The position numbers and the translations under genes are program-made. From Streptomyces sp. NBC_01471 (lineage in GTDB: Bacteria; Actinomycetota; Actinomycetes; Streptomycetales; Streptomycetaceae), in assembly GCF_041438865.1 (NCBI RefSeq), contig NZ_CP109450.1, positions 5,210,501 to 5,274,500 on the forward strand: a stretch of 64,000 bases of DNA, given 5' to 3'. The notes under the pieces were generated by a model that was not told the DNA's origin, ran no database searches, and saw only the letters and a list, made by a program, of their open reading frames with translations. Positions 1 to 8,220 of this stretch are shown here, piece by piece. How positions within the stretch are numbered: the first letter of the stretch is position 1; every line of letters starts with the position of its first letter.

Positions 1-162
1 GCGTTCCCGAGGCTGCCCGGCATCGCCGAACTGGGCTGGTCGCCGCAGTCCACCCACGACTGGGGCGGGTACCGGACCCGGCTCGCCGCCCAGGCACCCC
101 GGTGGGACGCGCTGGGCATCGACTACTACCGGTCGCCCCAGGTCGGCTGGCCCGCCCAGTAG
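1..162 (+). CDS. C-terminal end of a beta-N-acetylhexosaminidase (GH20), partial
   Basis: Only the last 53 codons are inside the window; the frame is open from base 1 and stops with TAG at 160-162. The peptide contains FPRLPGIAELGWSP followed by a W-G-Y-R-x-R-L-A-x-Q-x-P-R-W segment, the usual tail of GH20 hexosaminidases that remove terminal N-acetylhexosamine from chitobiose and glycans. A hexosaminidase next to desD is, as I recall, the arrangement in Streptomyces coelicolor, which supports the call. It converges with desD. The catalytic Asp-Glu pair lies off the left edge, so activity cannot be judged. Confidence 0.7.
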   Translation, partial: AFPRLPGIAELGWSPQSTHDWGGYRTRLAAQAPRWDALGIDYYRSPQVGWPAQ

Positions 163-185
163 GTCCTGGCGGATACCCCGGCGGC

Positions 186-222
186 CCCGGCGTACGGAGA
201 GGACCGGTCTCCGCACGCCGGG
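186..222. terminator. Hairpin between converging hexosaminidase and desD
   Basis: A 15-bp stem (left arm CCCGGCGTACGGAGA at 186-200, right arm 208-222) with one A-C mismatch and a 7-base loop lies between the two converging genes. No U-tract follows, as is common in Streptomyces. It could terminate transcription from both sides. Confidence 0.6.
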
Positions 223-244
223 CGTTCCGGACGGTCGCCGTGGA

Positions 245-2041
245 TCAGGCGATCGGGTTCTTCAGGGTCCCGGACAGCTGGAGCGCGCCCGCGGGGTCCT
301 GGAGGTCCACCATCTGCTGGTTGTTGCGCAGCTGGAGCCGGTTGAGGCAGGACAGCCCGAACTCTGGCGCGAACAGGTCGTACTGCCGGAACTTGTCGGC
401 CAGTTGGGGCATCGAGCCCTGGTAGTCCCGTACGCACGCGCCGACGGTCCGCCAGAACTCGTCCTCGCCGAGCACGCCTTCGGTGGCCAGCGTCGCGCTG
501 AGGAAGCGGAAGAAGCAGTCGAAGACATCGGTGAAGATCGACAGGAGTTTCATGTCGTCCGGCACATCGGCGCGGACGCGCTCGACGTCCGGCGGCAGCA
601 CCGCGTCGGGGTCCATCACCGCGATCTCCTCGGCGATGTCCTTGTAGACCGCCCGCCGCACCGCGCCGTCCTCGATGACCAGGATGACGTTCTCGCCGTG
701 CGGCATGTACACCAGGTCGTAGGCGTAGAAGCTGTGCAGCAGCGGGGTGAAGTACGCCTCCAGGTAGCGGCGCAGCCAGACCGCCGGATCGAGGCCCGAC
801 TCGGCGATCAGCGCGCCCGCGAACGAGGCGCCGTCCCGGTCGGTGTGCAGCAGCGATGCCATGGTGGCGAGGCGCTCGCCCGGCTCCAGCGTGGGCACCG
901 GGCTCTCCCGCCAGAGCGCGGCCAGCATCTTCCGGTACGGCGAGCCCTTGACGGTCGCCTGCTCGTACTGACGGTGGTGGTAGCCGATCGAGGCCCGCTC
1001 CCGGATGATCGTCAGGCCGGTGGCCTTCAGTACCGGGTCGCTCTCGATGAGCTGCGCCAGCCAGTCGTTGATCGCGGGCGTCGCCTCCATGTACGCGGCG
1101 GAGAGGCCGCGCATGAAGCCCATGTTGAGCACCGAGAGCGCCGTTTTGACGTAGTGCTTCGCCGGGTCGCTGGTGTTGAAGAAGGTGCGGATCGACTGCT
1201 GCGCGAGGTACGAGTCGTCACCGTGCCCCAGCAGCACGAGCCGCTGCTTGGCCACCTCGGCGGCGAAGGTGACGGAGAGCTTGTTCCGCCACTGCCAGGG
1301 GTGCACCGGGATCAGGAAGTACGCGTCGAGGTCCAGGCCGAGCCCGGCCATGGTCGCGGCGAACCGCTCCAGCGTCTCCTTGCCCAGTTCGGCCCGGATC
1401 AGCGACTCGTAGTCGAGTCCGGCGCCCGCGCTGAAGGTGGCGTGGTCGCGCCGGCCGGCCAGCCAGATCAGCCGGACCGGGCTCGCGGCCTCGGGCGCGT
1501 AGCTGAGGTATTCGTCCGAACCGAAGCCGAGACGGCCGTTGTTGGCGATGAAGCAGGGGTGGCCCTCGGTCATCCCGGTCTCGATGTCCTGGAAGCCGGA
1601 CGTGGCGAGCTGGGCGGCCGACACGGGGTGCTCGGCGTGCCGGGCGAGCTTGTAGGCGGTGCTGGACAGCGTGGACGAGATCTCCTCCAGGTAGACCGGC
1701 AGGATCGCCTCGCTCAGCCCCAGCGCACCGCGCAGCTCGATGAAGAACTCCAGTGCGTCCAGGGGGAGTTCTTCGGCGCCGCGGTGGCGGGTGATCGACT
1801 CGGCCGGGATGTGCCAGTGGTCGAGGGCGAGGAGCCGGGCGCGGAACCGGTACTCGGTCCCGCCGTCGTCACTGCGTACGGAGAACGGGGTCTCCCCTGT
1901 TCCGGCGGGACCGAGACGCGGAGCGTCCTCGCTCAGCGGCTGTGGGGACAGCAGCCGCTCGTGCGAGAACTCCGCGAGCGCCTTGCGGATCAGAAGCCGC
2001 TCGGCCTCGGCCCAGAGTACGGGGGTCAGATGGGTGCTCAT
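245..2041 (-). CDS. desD: DesD, desferrioxamine NIS synthetase (IucA/IucC family)
   Basis: A 598-residue NRPS-independent siderophore synthetase. DesD adenylates the succinyl carboxylate of N-hydroxy-N-succinylcadaverine and joins three units into desferrioxamine E (plus linear B with an N-acetyl cap). IucA/IucC features are visible: GHPCFIANNGRLGF near residue 160, IPVHPWQW near 240, and a C-terminal FhuF-like half with MPHGENVILVIEDG. Length is normal for the family. The start codon overlaps the desC stop (ATGA), so it is translationally coupled as the last gene of the desABCD operon, under the iron box at 5317-5337. Cytoplasmic. The call is firm because all four genes are present in the canonical order. 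Confidence 0.96.
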   Translation of the reverse strand: MSTHLTPVLWAEAERLLIRKALAEFSHERLLSPQPLSEDAPRLGPAGTGETPFSVRSDDGGTEYRFRARLLALDHWHIPAESITRHRGAEELPLDALEFFIELRGALGLSEAILPVYLEEISSTLSSTAYKLARHAEHPVSAAQLATSGFQDIETGMTEGHPCFIANNGRLGFGSDEYLSYAPEAASPVRLIWLAGRRDHATFSAGAGLDYESLIRAELGKETLERFAATMAGLGLDLDAYFLIPVHPWQWRNKLSVTFAAEVAKQRLVLLGHGDDSYLAQQSIRTFFNTSDPAKHYVKTALSVLNMGFMRGLSAAYMEATPAINDWLAQLIESDPVLKATGLTIIRERASIGYHHRQYEQATVKGSPYRKMLAALWRESPVPTLEPGERLATMASLLHTDRDGASFAGALIAESGLDPAVWLRRYLEAYFTPLLHSFYAYDLVYMPHGENVILVIEDGAVRRAVYKDIAEEIAVMDPDAVLPPDVERVRADVPDDMKLLSIFTDVFDCFFRFLSATLATEGVLGEDEFWRTVGACVRDYQGSMPQLADKFRQYDLFAPEFGLSCLNRLQLRNNQQMVDLQDPAGALQLSGTLKNPIA

Positions 2042-2562
2042 CGGCGGGCTCCCTCGAACGCGGCGCGGGTGCAGACGCTCAGCAGTGCGGTCTTCTCGGG
2101 CTTCGCCAGTTCGCGCAACGCCTCGAAGCCCACGGCCTTGTTGAGCGCGTGGACCGCTGTGTTGCGGATGTCGGGCTCCACCACGACCCGGCGCGTCGCC
2201 GGGTCCGCGAACAGCTCCGTCATCACGGCCGTGATCACCGCCCGGGTGAAGCCGTGCACGGGGGTGTCGGTCGGCGCGACCAGGAAGTGCATGCCGACAT
2301 CGCCGGGTTCGGGGTCGTAGAGACCCTTGAGCTCGACGTGCGCCGGGTCGTACCGCTCCATCAGGAACGCCGGGGTGGAGCCGTGCAGTCCTATGTAGGC
2401 GTCGTGGTGCTCTGCCGCCGCTATCGCCATGTACTCGCGCTCGACGTCGGTGAGGCTCGCTTCCTGCATCATCCAGTAGACGGACTTGGGGTGGGTGACC
2501 CAGCCGTGCACCAGCTCGGCGTCGGCGCGGGGGTCAAGCGGGCGGATGCTGAAGCGGTTCAT
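2038..2562 (-). CDS. desC: DesC, N-hydroxycadaverine acyltransferase
   Basis: A 174-residue GNAT-superfamily acyltransferase of the IucB/RhbD siderophore type (DUF4937/AlcB-like). It transfers succinyl or acetyl from CoA to N-hydroxycadaverine, giving the substrates of DesD. The start is MNRFSIRPLD at 2562, whose ATG overlaps the desB stop (ATGA); a longer reading of this frame to about 3510 runs inside desB and is rejected. Visible family features include the W-x-x-H-P-K-S-x-Y-W motif near residue 30 and a C-terminal stretch RRVVVEPDIRN typical of siderophore acetyltransferases. Cytoplasmic; third gene of the iron-controlled operon. Confidence 0.95.
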   Translation of the reverse strand: MNRFSIRPLDPRADAELVHGWVTHPKSVYWMMQEASLTDVEREYMAIAAAEHHDAYIGLHGSTPAFLMERYDPAHVELKGLYDPEPGDVGMHFLVAPTDTPVHGFTRAVITAVMTELFADPATRRVVVEPDIRNTAVHALNKAVGFEALRELAKPEKTALLSVCTRAAFEGARR

Positions 2563-3839
2563 GCGGTGAACTCCTGGAAAGCGATGGTCTTCTCGACCGG
2601 GTAGTACTCCTGGCCGCCGAGCAGCTCGCGGATGATGCACGAGTTGCGGTACGCGGCCATCCCGAGGTCGGGGGCGACGAAGCCGTGGGTGTGCAGCTCC
2701 GCGTTCTGCACGTAGATCGTCCGGTCCGCGTCGATGCTGTAGTTGCGGTGGACGTCGAAGCGGCCCTGGTCGTCCCAGTTGATCCGGTCGTGCACCGGGG
2801 CGAGGAAGCCGGGTACCCGGTACTTGTAGCCGGTGGCGAGGACGAGCCCCTGGGTGGCGAGGGCGAAGTCCTTCTCCTGCTCCTCCTGACGCAGCCCCAG
2901 CGTGTAGGTGCCGTGGTCGTAACTGGCGGTCTCCAGGGAGGTGTTCGTCATCAGCCTGGTCGCCACCGGGCCGCGCCGGTTCTTCGCGTACAGCAGGTCG
3001 AAGATGGCGTCGATCAGCTCGGAGTTGATGCCCTTGTAGAGGTTCTTCTGCGACACGTTGAGCCGGTCGCGGGTCCGGGACGGCAGCCCGTGGAAGTAGT
3101 CCACGTACTCCGGGGATGTCATCTCCAGCGTGAGCTTGGTGTACTCCAGCGGGAAGAACCGGGGCGAGCGGGTGACCCAGTTCAGCGCGTACCCGTGCTG
3201 GTCGATGTCCTGGAGCAGGTCGTAGTAGATCTCGGCGGCGCTCTGCCCGCTGCCGACGACGGTGATCGACTCCTTGGTCTGGAGGTTCTCCTTCGCGCCC
3301 AGATAGCGGGAGTTGTGGATCAGGTCGCCGCCGAGGTCCCGGCAGGGCTCCGGGAGGTAGGCCGGGGTTCCGGTGCCGAGGACGAGTCTGCGGCCCCGGT
3401 ACACGGCGCCGCTCGCGGTCCGTACCGCGTAGACCGCGTCCCGTTCCTCGTACGTCACCTCGGTCACCGACTCGCCGAAGCGGATCGCGGGTATCTTCGC
3501 GGCGGCCCACCGGCAGTAGTCGTTGAACTCCTCGCGCAGCGGATAGAAGCTCTCGCGGATGTAGAAGGAGTAGAGCCGCCCCGATTCCTTCAGGTAGTTG
3601 AGGAAGGAGTACGGCGATGTGGGGTCCGCCAGGGTGACCAGGTCGGACATGAAGGGGGTCTGGAGCGTGGAGCCCTCCAGGAACATGCCGCTGTGCCAGT
3701 CGAAGTCCGGCTTGGACTCCAGGAAGAGGCCGTTCAGCTCCTCGACCGGGTCGGCCAGGCAGGCGAGCCCCAGATTGAACGGTCCGAGCCCGACCGCGAT
3801 GAAGTCGTAGGTCTCGTGAGACTCAAGAGGCGTGGACAA
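2559..3839 (-). CDS. desB: DesB, cadaverine N-monooxygenase
   Basis: A 426-residue flavin-dependent N-hydroxylating monooxygenase of the lysine/ornithine type (IucD/SidA family) that hydroxylates cadaverine with FAD, NADPH and O2. Visible motifs: N-terminal FAD site GLGPFNLGLA near residue 17, NADPH site VVGSGQSAAEIYYD near 200, and the C-terminal LATGYKYRVP segment. The start appears to be TTG at 3837-3839: GGGAG sits six bases upstream and no better ATG exists. The start lies inside the desA end, giving a 17-base overlap. Translationally coupled to desA and desC. Confidence 0.95.
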   Translation of the reverse strand: MSTPLESHETYDFIAVGLGPFNLGLACLADPVEELNGLFLESKPDFDWHSGMFLEGSTLQTPFMSDLVTLADPTSPYSFLNYLKESGRLYSFYIRESFYPLREEFNDYCRWAAAKIPAIRFGESVTEVTYEERDAVYAVRTASGAVYRGRRLVLGTGTPAYLPEPCRDLGGDLIHNSRYLGAKENLQTKESITVVGSGQSAAEIYYDLLQDIDQHGYALNWVTRSPRFFPLEYTKLTLEMTSPEYVDYFHGLPSRTRDRLNVSQKNLYKGINSELIDAIFDLLYAKNRRGPVATRLMTNTSLETASYDHGTYTLGLRQEEQEKDFALATQGLVLATGYKYRVPGFLAPVHDRINWDDQGRFDVHRNYSIDADRTIYVQNAELHTHGFVAPDLGMAAYRNSCIIRELLGGQEYYPVEKTIAFQEFTA

Positions 3840-5262
3840 GGGTTTCTCCCAGGTACTGGCCGGCGTGCTCGGCGAGGAGGTCGAGGACGGCCGCGATGTC
3901 GGCGACGGTGGTCTGCGGGTTGAGCAGGGTGAATTTCAGATAGGCGCGGCCGTTGACCGTGGTCCCGGCGACGACGGCGTCACCGGATGCGAACAGGGCC
4001 TTGCGCGCGTACTGGTTGGCCCGGTCGATGAGCGTGGGGCTGGTGACGTCGCCGGGGATGAAGCGGAAGACGAGTGTGGAGAGCTGCGGCTCGACGGCCA
4101 CGTCGAAGCGCGGGTCGGCGGCGAGGAGTTTCCATCCCTCCCCGGCGAGGTCGATCACCTCGTCGAAGAGCCCGCCCACCCCGTCGGCACCCATCACCCG
4201 CAGCGTCATCCACAGCTTGAGGGCGTCGAAGCGCCGGGTGGTCTGGAGGGACTTGTCGACCTGGTTCGGGATGCGGGCCTCGGCGGCGGAGCGCGGATTG
4301 AGGTAGTCCGCGTGGTAGGTGGCGTGCCGCAGGGTGACCCCGTCCCGTACCACCAGGGCGCTCGAACTCACCGGCTGGAAGAAGGACTTGTGGTAGTCGA
4401 CGGTGACCGAGTCGGCGTTCTCGATGCCGTCGAGCAGAGAGCGCCGGCGGGAGACGAGCAGCCCGCAGCCGTACGCCGCGTCGACGTGCATCCAGGTGCC
4501 GTACCGCGCACAGAGCTCGGCGATCTCGGGCAGCGGGTCGATGGAGCCGAAGTCGGTGGTCCCGGCGGTGGCGACGACGGCCATCGGGACGGCGCCCTCT
4601 TCACGGCAGCGCTCCAGCTCACGGGCGAGCGCCACGGTCTGCATGCGCTTGTCCCCGTCGCAGGGGATGGAGACGACGGCGTCGGGCCCGAGGCCGAGCA
4701 GTTTGGCGGACTTCTGGACGCTGAAGTGGCTGCATTCGGAGGTGAAGACCCGCAGCAGGGAGGCGTCGGCGGCTTTCGCCTCCTCGCGGGCCAGCAGCAG
4801 CGCCTGGAGGTTCGACTGCGAACCACCGCTGGTGAAGACCCCGTCGGCGCCGGGACCGTAACCGATCCGGCCGGCCGTCCAGTCGACGAGCCGCTGCTCG
4901 ATCAGGGTGCCGCCCGCGCTCTGGTCCCAGGTGTCCAGCGAGGAGTTGACGGCGGAGAGCACGGCCTCGGCGACCACCGCCGGTATGACGACCGGGCAGT
5001 TGAGGTGGGCCAGGTACCGGGGGTGGTGGAAGTAGACGGCGTCCCGCAGGTAGACGGTGTCGAGCTCGTCCAGAGCGGCGTCCGCGCTGCCCAGCGGCTT
5101 GTCGAGATCCACGGCGTCCAGGGCGGGAGCGAGTTCCTGTGGCGAGATCCCGGTGAACGGCTTTTTGGCGGAGGCGAGTTGGGCCGCCACCCGCTCGACT
5201 GCCGCGGTAGCAGTGAGGCGGTACTGCTCCGCTGTCGTGTCATTGAGCAGGTGTGAGCGCAT
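3823..5262 (-). CDS. desA: DesA, lysine decarboxylase (PLP, group II)
   Basis: A 479-residue PLP-dependent decarboxylase that converts L-lysine to cadaverine, the first step of desferrioxamine synthesis. Visible motifs: GVFTSGGSQSNLQALL near residue 145, the DAAYGCG cofactor segment, and VDYHKSFFQP carrying the PLP lysine near residue 300. The start MRSHLLNDTT at 5262 is preferred over an upstream in-frame ATG at 5304 because it is preceded by CCGGAGGACC and matches the expected family length of about 480. First gene of the desABCD operon; the iron box lies 55-75 bases upstream, so transcription should rise when iron is scarce. Confidence 0.96.
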   Translation of the reverse strand: MRSHLLNDTTAEQYRLTATAAVERVAAQLASAKKPFTGISPQELAPALDAVDLDKPLGSADAALDELDTVYLRDAVYFHHPRYLAHLNCPVVIPAVVAEAVLSAVNSSLDTWDQSAGGTLIEQRLVDWTAGRIGYGPGADGVFTSGGSQSNLQALLLAREEAKAADASLLRVFTSECSHFSVQKSAKLLGLGPDAVVSIPCDGDKRMQTVALARELERCREEGAVPMAVVATAGTTDFGSIDPLPEIAELCARYGTWMHVDAAYGCGLLVSRRRSLLDGIENADSVTVDYHKSFFQPVSSSALVVRDGVTLRHATYHADYLNPRSAAEARIPNQVDKSLQTTRRFDALKLWMTLRVMGADGVGGLFDEVIDLAGEGWKLLAADPRFDVAVEPQLSTLVFRFIPGDVTSPTLIDRANQYARKALFASGDAVVAGTTVNGRAYLKFTLLNPQTTVADIAAVLDLLAEHAGQYLGETLVHAS

Positions 5263-5316
5263 GAACGGTCCTCCGGGGAAGGAAGAAGGGGGGAGAGGGA
5301 TCACTGCGATGTCGTA

Positions 5317-5337
5317 GTTAGGTTAGCCTAACCTAAC
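5317..5337. promoter_or_regulatory. Iron box upstream of desABCD (DmdR1/IdeR operator)
   Basis: The core TTAGGTTAGCCTAACCTAA (5318-5336) is a perfect inverted repeat around one central base, and one further base pairs on each side. It matches the actinobacterial DtxR/IdeR/DmdR consensus. It lies upstream of desA on the minus strand, where an iron-loaded repressor would block desABCD. Confidence 0.93.
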
Positions 5338-5386
5338 CAATCTCGGCGTCGCAATGAGGCCTCGCCCCCCTCGGTGTGTACCTGGG

Positions 5387-6235
5387 TCAGGCGGCGCGCG
5401 CCACGGACTCCCGCAGCTGCTCCTCGCTGAGTCCGCGGCGCCAGTAGCCGACGAACGTGACCTGCCTGCGGTCGACTTGACGCTCCCGCACGAGATGGCG
5501 GCGCAGCTCCTTGACGCAGCCGGACTCTCCGGCGATCCAGGCGTACGGGTGCGTGCCGGGCAGTTCGGCCGCGCGTACGGCGTCGACGGCCGCCGGGGCG
5601 CCCTCGTCCCGTACGAGCCAGGTGACCCGGGCGTCGGCCTCGGTGCGCAGCGGCTGCCGGTCCGCCGCGTGCTGGACCTCCAGGTAGACCTGGGCCCGCG
5701 TCCCGGCCGGCAGCCACTCCAGGATGGCCGAAGCGGCGGGCAGCGCGGTCTCGTCGGCCCAGATCAGCACCGAGTCGGTGCCGGTCGGCGGCTGGAAGCG
5801 GACGGCGGTGTTGTGTTCCATGGCGGGCCCCAGGACGCGGACCCGCTGCCCCGGGGTGGCCTCCCGGGCCCATCGGGAGGCGGGGCCGCTCGCCGTTCCG
5901 GAGGTCGATGACGCCGCCCCGTGCAGGGCGAAGTCGATATCGATCTCATCGGGGTCACGGCGCTGCTCGCGCACGGTGTACGAGCGCAGCACGGCCCGTA
6001 CGTCGGCGGGCAGCGCCCGCCACTCGGCGAACCAGTTCTCGCCGGACGGCAGTTCCGGCTCGCGCTGCCCCGGGTGCGGCAGGAACAGCGAGAGGCTCTG
6101 GTCACGGCCTCCGGCGGCGAAGTCCCTGAGGTCCTCGCCGCCGAAGGTGATGCGGGCCATCGACGGGCCGAGCCGCCGCGTCCGTACGACGTGCAGGCCG
6201 AAGAAACGGAAGGGGGCGATGGCGGCCGTCGTCAT
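5387..6235 (-). CDS. Siderophore-interacting protein, FAD/NAD(P)H ferric-siderophore reductase
   Basis: A 282-residue protein of the ViuB/SIP flavoreductase family. These cytoplasmic enzymes reduce ferric siderophores to release iron. Family features: the FAD-binding segment R-S-Y-T-V-R-E near residue 85, the DIDFALHG stretch, a WADETALPAASAILE segment and C-terminal YAWIAGESGCVKELRRHL, the NAD(P)H-binding region of SIPs. It starts four bases after the desE stop, so the two are co-transcribed from the iron box at 7318-7340. It probably frees iron from imported ferrioxamine; substrate is inferred from context. Confidence 0.93.
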   Translation of the reverse strand: MTTAAIAPFRFFGLHVVRTRRLGPSMARITFGGEDLRDFAAGGRDQSLSLFLPHPGQREPELPSGENWFAEWRALPADVRAVLRSYTVREQRRDPDEIDIDFALHGAASSTSGTASGPASRWAREATPGQRVRVLGPAMEHNTAVRFQPPTGTDSVLIWADETALPAASAILEWLPAGTRAQVYLEVQHAADRQPLRTEADARVTWLVRDEGAPAAVDAVRAAELPGTHPYAWIAGESGCVKELRRHLVRERQVDRRQVTFVGYWRRGLSEEQLRESVARAA

Positions 6236-6238
6236 GGG

Positions 6239-7267
6239 TCAGCTGACCTTCTTCGCGGTCTCGATTGCCTTGGCCAGGGCCTCCAGGGCCGGGGCGCACT
6301 TGGCGTAGGAGAAGATCGGGTCGGTCGTCGAGCGCGGGATGACCTGCCCTGCCTTGACCGCGGGCAGCTCGCCCCAGGTCGGCTTGGACTTCAGCGCGGA
6401 CGGCTGGATGGCGGAGGTCCGGTTGTCCATCATGATGATGTCGGCCGGGTACTTGTCGGCGTTCTCCCAGCTCAGGCTCTCGAACCAGCCGGTCTTGTCG
6501 ACCTTCTTCGGTACGACGATGTTGACGCCGAGTTCCTTGAAGTAGCGCAGGTCGGCAGACGGTTCGGGGGTCGAGATGTAGAGGAGGTCGGCGCTGGCCG
6601 AGCCGATGAGCACCTTGATCTTCGGGTTGGCCTTCGCGGCGGAGCGCAGCCGGGCCGCGGCCTTCTCGAAGCGGGCCTTCGCGTCGGTGACCTTCTTGGC
6701 CTTCAGATCGGCACCGAGGGACTCCGCCAGCTCCGCGTGGCGCTGGAGCGCGGCGGGCATCGAGGTGCGGGCGACCATCAGGGCCGTGCTCGGAGCCAGC
6801 TTGAGGATCTTGGACTTGGACTCGTCGGGGACGTACCAGAGGGCGCCCTTGTCGTACATGCCGGTGATCAGCAGCTGGGGGCCGAGCGCGGCGTACTTCT
6901 CGACGTTGAACTCGCCCCAGACGTTGCCGAGTATCTCGACCTTGTTGATGTCGAGGTCGCCGGCCTGGACATCGGCTTTGCCGTCCTTGGTCCTGGTCGG
7001 CCCGAAGACCGCCGTGACCTCGACGCCGTAGTCGTGCAGCGCCGCGGCGGTGCCCGTGAAGGCGACGATCTTCGTGGGGGTCGCGTCGGCCTTGGCGGTG
7101 ATGCCGCGGTCGTCCTTGAAGGACCAGGGGCCGGTGTCCGATTTCGCGGAGCCCGAGCTCTTCGCGTCGGTGCTGCCGCAGGCGCTGAGGGCGGCACCGA
7201 TACCGATGACGCCGCCCGCGGCGAGGATGCCGCGACGGGAGAAGTGGGAGGCGCGGGCGTTGGGCAT
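6239..7267 (-). CDS. desE: DesE, ferrioxamine-binding ABC lipoprotein
   Basis: A 342-residue FepB/FhuD-type periplasmic-binding-fold protein. The N-terminus has a twin-arginine-like SRRGILAAG followed by a hydrophobic stretch and the lipobox LSAC, so it should be exported and lipid-anchored through the Cys near residue 30. It binds ferric hydroxamates such as ferrioxamine and passes them to an ABC permease that is not in this window. The class III binding-protein pattern (KIVAFTGTAAALHDYGVEV, then PQLLITG and a C-terminal helix) is visible. First gene of an iron-regulated two-gene unit with the downstream reductase. Confidence 0.94.
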   Translation of the reverse strand: MPNARASHFSRRGILAAGGVIGIGAALSACGSTDAKSSGSAKSDTGPWSFKDDRGITAKADATPTKIVAFTGTAAALHDYGVEVTAVFGPTRTKDGKADVQAGDLDINKVEILGNVWGEFNVEKYAALGPQLLITGMYDKGALWYVPDESKSKILKLAPSTALMVARTSMPAALQRHAELAESLGADLKAKKVTDAKARFEKAAARLRSAAKANPKIKVLIGSASADLLYISTPEPSADLRYFKELGVNIVVPKKVDKTGWFESLSWENADKYPADIIMMDNRTSAIQPSALKSKPTWGELPAVKAGQVIPRSTTDPIFSYAKCAPALEALAKAIETAKKVS

Positions 7268-7317
7268 GGCTGGGCTCTGCTTTCCGTACGTGCCGGGACG
7301 GCCACCGGGCGATTCCT

Positions 7318-7340
7318 GGTCAGGTTAGCCTAACCTGACC
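7318..7340. promoter_or_regulatory. Iron box upstream of desE-SIP
   Basis: TCAGGTTAGCCTAACCTGA (7320-7338) is a perfect inverted repeat about one central base, extended by two more pairs on each side to 23 bases. It matches the DmdR1/IdeR consensus and lies 51 bases upstream of desE. Confidence 0.92.
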
Positions 7341-7395
7341 TCTTGTCCAGAGGGTGGAGTGGGGTGGTGACCCGGTGGACGGCTCGTTCCGGAAC

Positions 7396-7440
7396 GGTGC
7401 TGTACGGAGAGGTGCTGTACGGAGAGGTGCTGTACGGAAA
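7396..7440. repeat. Three tandem copies of a 15-bp unit
   Basis: The unit GGTGCTGTACGGAGA occurs at 7396-7410 and 7411-7425, and with one change (A for G at base 14) at 7426-7440. It lies between the iron box of desE and the end of the response-regulator gene. No coding function is apparent; it may be a local slippage product. Confidence 0.85.
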
Positions 7441-7490
7441 GGGGCGCAGAGTGGTGTGCGGAGACCCCCGCGCGGTGCGCGGGGGAGTGG

Positions 7491-8171
7491 CTACGGGGTC
7501 CTGTCGGCCAGTCCGTACCGCCAGGCCCAGGCGATCAGCGCGCCGCGGTCCTCCAGGGCCAGTTTCGCCAGCACATGGTTGAGATGCGTCTTGACGGTCG
7601 CCTGGCTGACGACCATCTCCTTGGCCACCTGGCGGTTGTTGAGCCCCTGGGCCACCAGCCGGACGACGTCGATCTCCCGCCGGGTGAGGCCCTCGGCCTC
7701 GGCCGGAATCCCGGCTACGGGTGCGGGAGCCGGAGTGGCGGAGTCCCGTTCGCTGACGACCAGTTCGACCAGGCGGCGCTGGACCGCTGGGTCCAGGACG
7801 GTGTGTCCCGCGGCCACGTCACGGACCGCGGCCAGCACCGCTTCGCCGGTGGCGTCCTTGGTCAGATAGCCGGACGCGCCCGCCCGCAGGGCCGGCATCA
7901 CCGCGTCGTCGTCCGCGTACGTGGTCAGGATGAGCACCCGGACCCCGATGTCCGCGGCGACGACCCGGGCCGTGACCTCGGCGCCGGTCAGCCCCGGCAT
8001 CCGCAGGTCGACGAGGGCCACGTCGGGCCGTGACTCCGTGGCCAGCCGCACGGCTTCGTGCCCGTCGCCCGCTTCACCGACCACCTCCATGTCGTCGGCC
8101 GACGAGAGCAGCAGCACGACTCCGTCCCGTACCACTGCCTGATCGTCCGCCACCAGTACCCGAATCGTCAC
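7491..8171 (-). CDS. NarL/LuxR-family response regulator
   Basis: A 226-residue two-component response regulator. The N-terminal receiver domain starts with the acidic pair in RVLVADDQ and has the phosphoacceptor Asp in VALVDLRMPG near residue 54. The C-terminal LuxR-type helix-turn-helix is LTRREIDVVRLVAQG with NNRQVAKEMVVSQATVKTH. The GTG start at 8171 gives VTIRVLVADD, the normal receiver N-terminus; an earlier ATG at 8261 would add 30 Gly/Arg-rich residues inside the kinase gene and is rejected. It follows the histidine kinase by 49 bases. The regulon is unknown. Confidence 0.93.
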   Translation of the reverse strand: MTIRVLVADDQAVVRDGVVLLLSSADDMEVVGEAGDGHEAVRLATESRPDVALVDLRMPGLTGAEVTARVVAADIGVRVLILTTYADDDAVMPALRAGASGYLTKDATGEAVLAAVRDVAAGHTVLDPAVQRRLVELVVSERDSATPAPAPVAGIPAEAEGLTRREIDVVRLVAQGLNNRQVAKEMVVSQATVKTHLNHVLAKLALEDRGALIAWAWRYGLADRTP

Positions 8172-8220
8172 GCGTCCGCCTTCCCGCCCGTGCGCGGCGC
8201 CCGGATGCCCGCTGATGTGT

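Noticed and set aside
404..2320. A 638-residue plus-strand frame opposite desD and desC
   Set aside because: Shadow of the siderophore genes; no motifs and codon pattern typical of an antisense frame.
7396..7440. CRISPR array
   Set aside because: Units are directly abutting 15-mers without spacers; no cas genes are present. No CRISPR-like repeat-spacer pattern was seen anywhere in the window.
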